Positions 10,990 to 19,035 of a DNA stretch of 24,355 nucleotides are shown one piece after another. Source of the DNA: Gnetum montanum (lineage: Eukaryota; Streptophyta; Gnetopsida; Gnetales; Gnetaceae); NCBI GenBank assembly GCA_015680685.1, contig MNCI01024298.1, positions 1-24,355 of the forward strand, in the 5' to 3' direction. The position numbers and the translations under genes are program-made. Position 1 is the stretch's first letter; the number at the start of each line of letters is the position of its first letter. The notes beneath the pieces were generated by a model. It did no database searches. It saw only the letters and a list, made by a program, of their open reading frames with translations, and was not told the origin of the DNA.

Positions 10990-11769
10990 TGCAGTGTGTC
11001 CCCACAACCTCAAGAATCGAGGCCGACATCCCTAGAGTTTTGTGCCAATGATATTAAGCGAGATGAGAAAACTAGAGGGGTCAGTACAACCCCTATGTTC
11101 ATAAAAATACAAGTCAAACACTTTAAAATACGTAGGGTGCATGTTGATGATGGTGCAGCAACAAACGTAATCCCCTTTCCTATCATCAAAAAACTAGGTC
11201 TTACAGGGCAAATACGGCCCACAACAACATCTTTTTAAAAATCCTTTAGTGGTTCCCATGTCGTGGTAAAAGGTATGCTTACCTTGGATTTCATAGTAGG
11301 GGACCAGTTCCCCACATCGGTTGAATTCATAGTGGTTGATGAAATGCCAAGGTTCAGTCTGATTCTAGGAAGCCCTTGGCTAGCTTAACTTAGAGCTGTA
11401 TCCTTACCAATCCATTAAGAAATCCACCTACCTTTCGAGGGTGGTGAAATTATCATACATGGGGACATGAAAAGTTCACTCACTTCCTCACACCTGGGAA
11501 TGGATCAAGGATCATAGGTTGAGTTCTCTGAGCCTAAATAAGAAACCATGAGCACAATTCAAGACATGAACCAACTGTTAACTCATTATCTTACTAAAAC
11601 TGAGGAAGCACTAAACGACACAGACATAGGAGCCATTCCTGCTGATGTCTCTTGGTTAGAACTACCTTTTAACATCTCTAGTGAAGGGGAACGGGAGTAT
11701 AAGATCGTACCTACATGTCCTACCCCTCACGTCAAACTACGAAAAATAAAAAAACAACTCAATAACTAG
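10990..11769 (+). pseudogene. Protease region of element A
   Basis: A retropepsin-like aspartic protease. TTPMFIKIQVKHFKIRRV leads to VDDGAATNVIPF, where the DGA triad occupies the catalytic Asp-Thr/Ser-Gly position (about 11146-11160), then KKLGLTGQI. The second half has VEFIVVDEMPRFSLILGSPWLA (about 11320-11385), whose ILG-PWL block is typical of Tat proteases. A further conserved block (11548-11769, MSTIQDMNQ... to KIKKQLNN) follows after an in-frame TAA, which is also present in B. The frame differs from that of the end of gag, so at least one frameshift lies between 10864 and 10996. It would cleave the gag-pol polyprotein. The active triad looks intact, but the reading frame around it does not. 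Confidence 0.75.
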
Positions 11770-11770
11770 A

Positions 11771-11864
11771 GCAAACTACTAGGTGTCCGTAATGATGTTA
11801 AACTACCAACTGTCCGTAACGACGTTAAAACTACTAGCGAATGTCTATAATGATGTTAAACTAG
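11771..11864 (+). repeat. 27-bp tandem repeat after the protease of A (about 3 copies)
   Basis: The unit is of the type GTTAAACTACCAACTGTCC + GTAACGAC. Three imperfect copies end at the conserved GTTAAACTAGCCATGG. The same array has about seven copies in B (23783-23973), so copy number differs between two insertions of one family. Confidence 0.7.
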
Positions 11865-12069
11865 CCATGGTCAGAAATGGCCGGTTTCTTTTGAGTTTCC
11901 CAAAATCGTTATCAATTTTGGCCCACTATGGCCTAAAATTAGTAATCCCTCATTCTTTTCTTTCAACACAGATACAAGTCCATCATGAATTTAAACTAAT
12001 GTGCATGGCCTGAAATGGCCTTAAACTAGAGCTTAGTAAGTTGCAAGTTTATAAACTTTCGTTACGTTA
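11865..12069 (+). other. Non-coding pro-RT interval of A, conserved with B
   Basis: This contains blocks such as AGCCATGGTCAGAAATGGCC, GGCCCACTATGGCCTAAAA and TGGCCTTAAACTAGAG, shared with 23974-24180. There is no continuous reading frame. Ogre-type elements have a spliced intron in this position, and this may be its 5' part. The intron reading is inference. Similarity to B fades at about 12070. Confidence 0.5.
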
Positions 12070-12320
12070 TGTCAAATTTTCATATACATGTCATAAGTTA
12101 TAATTTTAATTCATGCATTCTCGTTACTTTTTCCTTTTACAAATATTTGCCTTACATTTCATTCTACATTTTGAAATCTCATTTTACATTCAACTACACG
12201 CATATGTTCTCAATATACCTGAGAAAAGAAGAAAAACAACAACAAAAAAATCATAGAGTGAAAGGTTAAAAACATAGTACACGATGATGCAAGAAAGAGA
12301 AAATGGAGTCTAGAATGTGA

Positions 12321-14445
12321 TCATTTACCATCAAGAAATGGCGTAGGCAGATTAGGCGTAGGATCAATTCTCTGAGGAAAAATTGGCCCATTGGGGGACC
12401 AATCCTCATGCAACCAACCACGAACTTGACAGCGTTCAAAAGCCCTTGAGAATTTCCTATGGTAGTCAACAATAACAGCTCTTTTTTGGCCTAATACTGC
12501 AGTATGAAGAGTGGCGTCCACCTTGAATGCCTCCAATGTTGTGCGCGCTAAGGCAAGTTCACTATCATCATCACGCATCCCATTCTCATCGAAATGAGGC
12601 CTGCATAGAAGAAGAAAATTTATGCATAGACCACGATATAATTTTAAAAGAATCAAAAATTAAACAAAGCATAAAAGAGCAAACCTGTCCACCTTATACA
12701 CTATCCCAGGTGGATTCTGGAACAACGTGTGAACATGAAAAGCTAGAAAAAGTGTGTTGCTGCTGCTATAATGGCTACAAGTAGGCAGTTCCCATACACA
12801 AGTCAAGGGACGAGTAGACCTGGGACCCTTGGGAGGGACTCCCTCAATTGTAAAAATTCCCTCATCTATGTCAATAGTGAAGGAAAGCATGTTTTGTGTA
12901 GATCCAGGCAACATTGTTTCAACCATATCATGGGCCAACTGCTCACTTAAATGAGACCATATAACTATGCTGAAACTTTGTAAAATGAATGACAAAAATG
13001 TACCAACACCAGGACGGAACCATATCACATGAGGCCCAATACGCATATCATAAGGAGGTATGTTCAGTCCAAATGGGCCAAACCAAGCAAGTACACCAAC
13101 GAGCTCAACCACAAGGAGGGAAGGTTTAAGCCCCCTGCATGTAGCCAAAACCTTAGGTAAGTAAAAGCTAAGTGCTCAAAATAATATGTAACTACATAAA
13201 CCAAACACATAAATAATATTCAATATATAGTTCCACCCCATGAGACAAGGACATCAATATTTATTTAGTGTATTTAACGCTCACTGGGGGTACATTGAAA
13301 TTTTTTACAAAACAATTTATTACAAGCAACATAAAATCAAAACGCAAGTAAACATACATTGGTTAACTCGTAGCGGACACTGAACTTAGCAAGAATTGAA
13401 TCGCCATGGCCTGTATACAGGTCAAACAAGGAAAGACATGTCGAAAACAAAAAGAAAAGAAACCCCAACAAAAGGAAACGCTGCCCATGGGAGGACACCC
13501 ATGTTACTCATGCTGCGCGTGCCATGGTTCCCTCTATGTGCTCACGTTGGGGCCTATTCCTGGCACTCATGCTGGGGTTTGTTCCTGGCACTCATGCTGG
13601 GGTTTCTCCTGGCACTCACGCCAGGGTTTGTTCTTGTCACTCATGCTGGGGTTTCTGCTGGCACTGACACTGGGTTTGTTCTTGGCACTCACACTGGGGT
13701 TTGTTCCTGACACTCACGCTGAGGTTTCTCCTGGCACTCACATTGGGTTTGTTCTCGACACGCATGCTGCCTCTGCCCAGGAAACACACGCTGCTCTTTC
13801 CCAAAAAACTCACACTGCCTATTTCCTGTGACTCATGTTGGGGGTTTCCCCTGGAACTCACGTTGAGCATCCCCGTGGCACTCACGCGAAGCATCCCTGT
13901 GGCACTCACACTGAGTGTCCTCATGGCACTCACACAGAGCATCCCTGTGGCACTCACGCTGATCATCCCTACAACCCACGTTGGGCTTGCCTTGAGCTCA
14001 TGCTGCCCTGCATTCACGTTGCCCTAGACTCACGGTGCCTTGGGTGTTCATGTTGGGTTTACGTCAATGTGCTCATGCTGAGCGTGCCCTAGTTGGCAAA
14101 ACATAAACCCCAGTACAAACCTTAAACCCNAGTATTTTGTGGATGGTGTTGATTTAGTGCAGCGTGGTCTTTCATGGCCACTGTNAACGCAGCAAAGAAA
14201 CCCAAAAATAACGTTGAGAACGCATCAAAAAACAGTGGCCATGAAAGACCACGCTGCACTAAATCAACACCATCCACAAAATACTGGACAGAGAAGCAAG
14301 AGAAAACAAACCTGCATAGAGTTCCATCCCATGCTGGAACCCTGGCTTGGGGGAGACGTTGAAGTAGCTCTTCACTCTCCTCCATGAACACTAGATTCAC
14401 TTGCCTCTTCCCTTTGCCCCGACTTGATTTCCCTTTGCCCTTCAT
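12321..14445 (-). CDS. HAD/NIF (FCP1-like) phosphatase-fold protein, three exons, 287 codons, catalytic residues replaced
   Basis: Gene model on the minus strand. Exon 1 is 14445-14312 (134 nt), exon 2 is 13134-12685 (450 nt) and exon 3 is 12600-12321 (280 nt, including the stop). Donors are CAG/GTTTGT and CAG/GTTTGC; acceptors are ATGCAG/GG and TATGCAG/GCC. Both junctions complete an AGG codon, so the phases agree and the frame is open for 287 residues. Residues 1-45 are lysine-rich. Residues 51-60 (LLVVELVGVL) align with HAD motif I, 85-106 (RPGVGTFLSF...IWSH) with the motif II region, and 154-190 (RPLTCVWEL...SSSNTLFLAFHV...NPPG) with the DDSP motif region. Family aspartates are E55 and V57 at motif I, and A176-F177 at the usual DD, so phosphatase activity is unlikely. 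I know the family; the match is from memory. Expression and function are unproven. It is antisense to element A. Confidence 0.6.
12601..12684 (-). other. Intron 2 of the HAD-like gene (84 bp)
   Basis: A short, T-rich intron starting GTTTGCTC and ending TTTTCTTCTTCTATGCAG on the minus strand, with a good polypyrimidine tract. Its presence shows the gene arrived as DNA, not as a spliced retrocopy. Confidence 0.65.
13540..13760 (+). repeat. 24/25-bp minisatellite, about 8 units
   Basis: The core is CCTGGCACTCATGCTGGGG followed by TTTGTT or TTTCT. The first units alternate the two endings, giving a roughly 49-bp higher-order period; units are increasingly diverged to the right. It lies in intron 1 of the antisense HAD-like gene. 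Confidence 0.75.
13851..13970 (+). repeat. 24-bp minisatellite, 5 units
   Basis: Five units of the type GTGGCACTCACGCTGAGCAT + CCCT, in register with a 24-bp period. It is related to the array at 13540-13760 through the shared GGCACTCACGCTG core. Confidence 0.75.
14131..14285. repeat. Perfect 54-bp inverted repeat next to single N's
   Basis: Bases 14131-14184 are the exact reverse complement of 14232-14285, with a 47-bp spacer. The left arm is bracketed exactly by N's at 14130 and 14185. This most likely reflects a misplaced or reversed fragment at an assembly gap. Confidence 0.85.
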
Positions 14446-15091
14446 TGCTAGTTCGTCACTCACGCTGTAGCTCACACTGATGCTCACGCTGCACTCTCTT
14501 GCTCATGCTCTCACATCCACAAACTCACGCTAGCACAAATGACACCCCTTTACCTCAAAATCCCCTTTTTAACTTCCATCTTCTTTTTCCATTTTGTTTA
14601 TTCATTTTATTTTTTTTTATTTTTTTTAGTAATTTATCATGTTTCAGGGTTAAATTTTTATTTTATATTATTATTTACATCATCTTTGTTTGATTCTTAC
14701 ATAGCATTCCTCATTATTTCATTCTTTGGAGATAAAGCCAAAATATTAAAGATGGTAAAAATAAAAAAAATGGGGGTGGGGGAGGAAGGTTAAAATCAAA
14801 ACAGAATGATGCGAATCTAAAAAAAATATATGTATAAAATATATAATGGTGCACATGAAAACTCATAAGACTATAAAATCCCATAAATTTGTTGTTCTCA
14901 TGATCATGATACAAAATGACATGAATATTACCGGCCTGGTATGGCCTAAAACTGCCATATGGTCTAGGTATGACACTAAACTACCACTATGATCCTCAAT
15001 TTAGCTAGTACATAGATTAATTACCCGATGCTCATTTACATTTAACAATTTCCTCATCAAGCCAATGTCACTCACTTCGCTCTTGGTTTAA
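14446..15091. other. Intergenic/AT-rich stretch, then 3' part of the pro-RT interval
   Basis: 14456-14530 carries further CTCACGCTG-type motifs. 14540-14920 is AT-rich, with a possible minus-strand TATA (TATAAAA, 14661-14667) about 220 bp upstream of the HAD-like ATG. From about 14931 the sequence again resembles the retroelement interval (GGCCTAAAACTGCCATATGG, ACACTAAACTACCACTATG). No protein-coding signal belongs to the element here. Confidence 0.45.
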
Positions 15092-15100
15092 ATTAGCAGG
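15090..15100 (+). promoter_or_regulatory. Possible 3' splice acceptor before RT of element A
   Basis: AAATTAGCAG/G directly follows a stop (TAA, 15089-15091) and precedes the pol frame, which then runs in one frame. Tat/Ogre elements are known to splice an intron between protease and RT; the position fits, but the site is inferred. Confidence 0.3.
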
Positions 15101-16290
15101 TGCGAGCACACGGCCACCAAGAATATCTTTTCAACATTGTCTCTTAGTGGACCACAAAGAGAAGTAAAAAGGGCAATCAAGCTAGAATCCTTGGATCTAG
15201 ACCCATACGCTTACACTAATTTAATAGCCTCCACTCAGAAAATGTTAGACTAGTCTAAAAATGTGGCTAAGACTTTAGATCTAGAGGCCGATAATATCAC
15301 TGAAGATCCCCTTGTTGAAGTCCCCATTACTACATCCAATGATGAAACTAGAACATTGGAATTAAGTGCCCTACTGGACTCACAACTTGTTAGTGACATT
15401 ACTTAAGTATTGAAAGAAAATATAAAAATAGTTTTATGGTCATATACCAACATGCCAGGTTTGGACCCTCGAATCGTTCAACATAACATTATTCTTGATG
15501 AAAAAGTGAAACCCGTAAAGAAAAAGGTATTAAAAGTTAGACCTGAAGTGGCGTTAGCAGTCCGTAATGAAATCACAAAGCTCTAACAAGCTGGTTTCAT
15601 CTGAGCCGTTGACTATTCCGACTGGGTATCCAACATTGTCGTAGTCCCTAAGAAGAATGGTAGTATATGCATATGCATTGACTTCTGTGATCTTAACACA
15701 GCCACTATAAAGGATGACTTCCTACTACCTAGTATTGATCAACTTGTTGATGCAACTACTAGGCATGAACTATTATCCTTTATGGATGGATTTTCAGGAT
15801 ACAATCAAATAAGAATAAATCCAGAACATCAACTCAGGACAACCTTTATGACACCTTGGGGCACATTCTGCTATACGATAATGCCGTTTGGTTTTAAAAA
15901 TGCAAGCGCCACATATCAACAAGCAATGACATATATATTTAGTGATTACATGCTTAATTTTCTCAATGATTACGTTGATGACATCGCGGTTAACTCCAAA
16001 ACAACCGAAAAACATGCAAAAGATCTAGACTTGGTGCTCAAACATTATCTCAAACATGACCTTAGACTCAATCCAAAGAAGTGTGTCTTTGGTGGAAAAA
16101 TGGGAAAACTGCTTGGCTTCGTAGTCTTTGAAACAGGGATATGAGTAGACCTTGATAAGGTTAAGGTAATAATTAACATGCAACCACTAAAAAACCTTAT
16201 CGAACTACATGGTCTACAAGGTAAGCTACAATTCATTAGATGCTTTATCACAAACCTAATAGATAAGTTGAGACCCATGCAACATCTACA
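15101..16290 (+). pseudogene. Reverse transcriptase of element A (Tat type)
   Basis: The frame opens at about 15092. It shows a linker, then MPGLDPRIVQHNI (about 15450) at the RT start, VVVPKKNGSICICIDFCDLN (about 15640-15700), LLSFMDGFSGYNQI, TPWGTFCYTIMPFGFKNASATYQQAM, the catalytic YVDD (15971-15982), LRLNPKKCVFG and KLLGFVV. All RT core motifs are recognisable in order, in a single frame, with in-frame stops such as LD*SKN, IT*VLK, KL*QAG, FI*AVD and GI*VDL. No frameshift is needed from 15101 to about 17500. The enzyme would copy the element RNA into DNA in cytoplasmic particles. The stops make it a pseudogene. Confidence 0.85.
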
Positions 16291-16780
16291 ATGAAAGAAT
16301 GTGCATTTGCAATGGACTCAACAATGCTAGGAAGCGTTTAAGGACATAAAGAAAGGGCTAGCTCAACTGCTGACAATTTATCCCCCACAGAGCGATAAAC
16401 CCTTCTACATCTACCTTGCGACCTCTGATTATTCCATTACATCGATGCTTTGCCAAAAACATGAAGATGGAATCGAGATCCTTGTCTATTACTTAAGCCA
16501 TGCGCTAATCGCCTATGAACAACGATACAATGACATAGAGAGATCATGCCTTGCCCTTGTCTTGTCCTTGAGGAAATGGTGGCATTATCTCTTCCGTAAT
16601 CAAGTCTACATCATTTGCAAGAATAATGTGCTTTGTGCCATCAATAACAACATCTATGAGTCAAGCAGGATAGCTAGATGGAAAATAATGATCACAGAGT
16701 TTGACCTACACTATGTTGCTCAATCCTCCACAAAAGGTCAAGCAATAGTCACACAATTAACTGTCTCACCAACGCATGAT
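16291..16780 (+). pseudogene. RNase H (first, gypsy-type) of element A
   Basis: Continues in the RT frame. QWTQQC*EAFKDIKKGLAQ is the connection. The domain then shows YIYLATSDYSITSML, VYYLSHALIAYEQRYNDIERSCLALVLSLRKWWHYL, ICKNNVLC, and RIARWKIMITEFDLHYVAQSSTKGQAI. The last block (ARW...EFD-YV-Q---KG-A) is characteristic of Tat/Ogre-type elements. The domain is degenerate and would normally remove RNA during reverse transcription. In Tat elements it is followed by a second RNase H, as it is here. Confidence 0.75.
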
Positions 16781-16849
16781 CAAACAACGATTAACCCTGA
16801 ATTTCCTAAAGAGAATTTTAATAGTATAGACACCGTATTTGATAACTAC

Positions 16850-17230
16850 GAGGCAATCATTTATTTTGATGGAGCTTCAACTTCCCAAGGGAGAAGTGTT
16901 GTAGCCATTTTGACATACCCCTCTGGAGAAATTCGACCCTTCGCATACCGATTGACATTTCCTTGTACCAATAACATGGTAGAATATGAAGGTCTTCTTA
17001 GAGGTCTTTAGGCAGCATTTACTTTGGGAATCGCACGTCTTGTAGTTCGAGGCGATTCACAGTTAGTCATTAATCAAATCACAGAAGTTTACACATGCAA
17101 GGCTCTCCATTTGCAATCATATTGTGATTTGACCAAACATCTACTGAAGCAATTAGTAGATGTGGATATATAGCATGTCCCTAGAAGGAAAAACACCATT
17201 GCCGATGCACTTGCTACATTGGCCCTAAAC
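16850..17230 (+). pseudogene. Second 'archaeal-type' RNase H (aRH) of element A
   Basis: This domain is diagnostic of the Tat lineage. YFDGAS (catalytic Asp codon 16868-16870), MVEYEG (Glu codon 16982-16984), VRGDSQLV (Asp codon 17054-17056) and IADALATLA (Asp codon 17204-17206) preserve the D-E-D-D set. Two in-frame stops interrupt it: after LLRGL (about 17009) and in DVDI*HVP (about 17174). The frame is the RT frame. Tat elements acquired this domain in addition to the gypsy RNase H. It may be the better-working RNA-degrading activity in that lineage (general knowledge, not shown here). Confidence 0.85.
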
Positions 17231-17309
17231 ATGACACCCAAAATGTTCCATGCATTACCTAGCTCTATAAAAAATTGTGCCAAACCTATAACCGACACTC
17301 TTGGTGAAA

Positions 17310-17933
17310 TGCCCATAGCATCCGTTAGCACAACACACGCAATAGAATGGTACGATGACATAAAAGAGTAGCTTCTACGAGGCGAACCTCCACAACATTT
17401 GACAAACTCTCAAAAGGACGTAGTGTAAAAACGCTCTTGGAAATATGCATTAATAGGAGATACATTGTGTCGCAAATCCTATGAAGCATTCTGTTGATGT
17501 GCATTAGTAGCATCGATGGCCAAATGATTGTAGAAAAAGTCCACAAAATACTTTGTGGAGGGCACATGGCACCCAAAGTAATGGCAACAAAGATTAGGCG
17601 CTTGGGCTAATATTGGCTACACATGGAGTACAATTGCTTCTCCAAGGTCAGGACACGTGACATTTGCCAAAGGCATGGTAACCTAATACATGTGCCATGT
17701 AACGAATTGCATACAACATAGATCACATGGCCATTCCAAAGATGGGAATTAGAATTAATTGGACCGATAATGCCACCATCTTTCGTAAGGCATAACTTCA
17801 TTATCATCACAACTGAATACTTCACAAAATGGGTAGAAGCTATTCCCCTTAGGAAGACCACCTCTAAGCATGTTTGTACTTTCATAATAGAAAACATCGT
17901 GACCCGTTTTGGTATTTTGATGACCATCGTTAC
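17310..17933 (+). pseudogene. Integrase of element A, truncated by insertion of element B
   Basis: The N-terminal part contains WKYALIGDTLCRKS, then after a frame change (about 17500-17525) VHKILCGGHMAPKVMATKIRRLG, YWLHMEYNC and VRTRDICQRHG, an HHCC zinc-binding domain. The core starts with WELELIGPI, where the family has WGLDVIGPI, so the first catalytic aspartate is glutamate. It continues with FIIITTEYFTKWVEAIPLRK and IIENIVTRFGI, then stops at 17933, just before the expected DNG motif. The second and third catalytic residues are therefore missing from this window. The LTR of element B starts at the next base. Confidence 0.8.
17929..17933. other. Putative left target-site duplication of element B (GTTAC)
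   Basis: Five bases of the integrase of A immediately before the LTR of B. The partner copy should lie after the 3' LTR of B, beyond the window. Confidence 0.35.
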
Positions 17934-18760
17934 TAAAACACCACTAATTCTGGCCTAGCACTTTGAAATGGAAACAACTCAAGCCCTTTTGAAGTTTCAA
18001 AGATAAAATTTGGCTAAGGCATGGCATTCACGTTGATTTGGAACACATGCACGTTGGATGCTATGGTCACGTTGTAGTGTGACCTTCAGCGTGACGAACT
18101 TTCACAAACTTCAAACAACCACAAAACCAACTCAGAATGACTTAATTTTGAACGTGCAGGTCATCCTCGGGCATCCTCAGGCTCAACATTTGCAACCTCT
18201 GACTTCAGCTTCTAGAATCTCTAGATTTTAAGTCAAAAATTGTAAGTTTGTACACGTAACGCTGTAGGTCACACTCGAAGTCACGCTGCAGCATGACCAC
18301 AGTGTGACCCACTCAGAAGTAGTCAACATGACCTACTCAAAGCCACTCAAATCCAAGCTCAAATTGTAGATTCTAGAGTTAAACACATTCAGGCAGCAAA
18401 TCCAGCTTTTAGAATTCAAAAATGATGTCAAAAGGTCAAGTTTTCCTCACACTAGATGCTAGACACACATTGGGTGTGAGTGCAGCATGATCATACTCTG
18501 AAGGCACATCAACTCACGTTGGAAGCCCTGGTCGAACAAAGATGCCTCGAACAGCCTCAAATCAACATCTGGACATCCTGCAACACTCGATCTATGGTCA
18601 AGCGAGTCGGGTCAAGTTTCTCTTGTTGTACATCGCATTGTCAATCCTTATTTGTGGGCACATCAAGCCCTCACGGTCTAAATTAAGTGTACTTTCATGG
18701 GCTTGAGTAACCCACGAGTTGTAAAATGCAATGTACCTGGTCAAGAATGTAGCTTGCTGA

Positions 18761-18940
18761 CACACATCCAACTCGTGCACAACTATCCAACACACATCCA
18801 ACTCATGCACAACTGTCCGACACACATCCAACTCATGCACAACTATCCGACACACATCCAACTCATGCACAACTGTCCGACACACATCCAACTCATGCAC
18901 AACTGTCCAACACACATCCAACTCATGCACAACTATCCAT
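18761..18940 (+). repeat. 30-bp tandem repeat in LTR B, 6 copies
   Basis: The unit is CACACATCCAACTCATGCAC followed by AACTGTCCGA. Copies differ only at a few positions (CTGTCCGA versus CTATCCAA; one CTCGTG). LTR A has one related diverged copy near 6938-6968. Because 30 is a multiple of three, both strands are open and give 10-residue periodic peptides; I do not consider these genes. Confidence 0.9.
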
Positions 18941-19027
18941 TGGACATTTGTCATTGGATCCGCTTTTCTCTCATCTCCCAGCCGTTGATCCCATTCTTGA
19001 ATTCTACACCTAAGTTCGGACCAGCCC

Positions 19028-19035
19028 TATAAATA
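19028..19035 (+). promoter_or_regulatory. TATA box of LTR B
   Basis: TATAAATA in the same context (CC-TATAAATACC) as in LTR A. It lies about 90 bp after the end of the 30-bp array, so the array sits in the proximal promoter region. Confidence 0.6.

Larger units (their letters stand above)
13135..14311 (-). other. Intron 1 of the HAD-like gene (about 1.18 kb), containing minisatellites and an assembly defect
   Basis: Begins GTTTGTTTTC at 14311 and ends GGCTACATGCAG at 13135 on the minus strand. It holds the 13540-13760 and 13851-13970 tandem arrays, the N's at 14130 and 14185, and an AT-rich part at 13160-13360. The open frames reported over the arrays arise from the repeats. A 53-nt exon-like piece near 13368-13420 does not keep the frame. 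Confidence 0.5.
12070..14920. other. About 2.8-kb stretch inside the pro-RT interval of A, not matched by B, carrying an antisense gene
   Basis: Between the last block resembling B (about 12070) and the return of GGCCTGGTATGGCCTAAAACTGCC-like sequence at 14931, this stretch has no retroelement domain. It holds a three-exon minus-strand gene (12321-14445), minisatellites (13540-13970) and AT-rich flanks (12070-12260, 14540-14920). No convincing terminal inverted repeats or target-site duplication were found. The carrier could be a gene-bearing DNA transposon such as a Helitron or Pack-MULE, or the stretch could be a capture by the retroelement. Both ends are approximate. Confidence 0.45.
5897..17933 (+). 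mobile_element. Tat/Ogre-like Ty3/gypsy retrotransposon A (5' portion, interrupted by element B)
   Basis: The order is LTR, PBS, leader, gag, protease, long pro-RT interval, RT, RNase H, aRH, integrase. The second RNase H (aRH) and the CxxH...GHxTxxC gag motif place it in the Tat lineage. It is flanked on the left by a truncated RT of another element and ends at 17933 in mid-integrase, where element B starts. Its internal part is unusually long because a roughly 2.8-kb stretch with an antisense gene sits between protease and RT. It is non-autonomous: stops and frameshifts occur in every domain. Its remaining integrase, polypurine tract and 3' LTR should lie beyond B. Confidence 0.8.

Noticed and set aside
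13368-13420. Possible extra 53-nt exon of the HAD-like gene (TATACAG/GCC ... AAT/GTATGT)
   Set aside because: Including it brings an in-frame stop, whereas joining exon 1 directly to 13134 keeps the frame.
13396-14092. Several overlapping long open frames on both strands
   Set aside because: These are by-products of the 24/25-bp minisatellites; composition follows the repeat, and they lie in an intron of the antisense gene model.
14122-14487. A 121-codon minus-strand frame taken at full length
   Set aside because: It reads through the assembly N's and the inverted artefact; only 14445-14312 is used, as exon 1 with a good donor site.
12070-14920. Short ATGTCA-like similarity between the two ends of the gene-bearing stretch as terminal inverted repeats
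   Set aside because: Only about 7 bases match and the ends are not defined; no target-site duplication could be found.
18598-19032. Open frames on both strands with 10-residue periodic peptides (THIQLMHNCP-type and VHELDVCRTV-type)
   Set aside because: They arise because the 30-bp LTR repeat is a multiple of three and lacks stops; no domain, and the location is inside an LTR.
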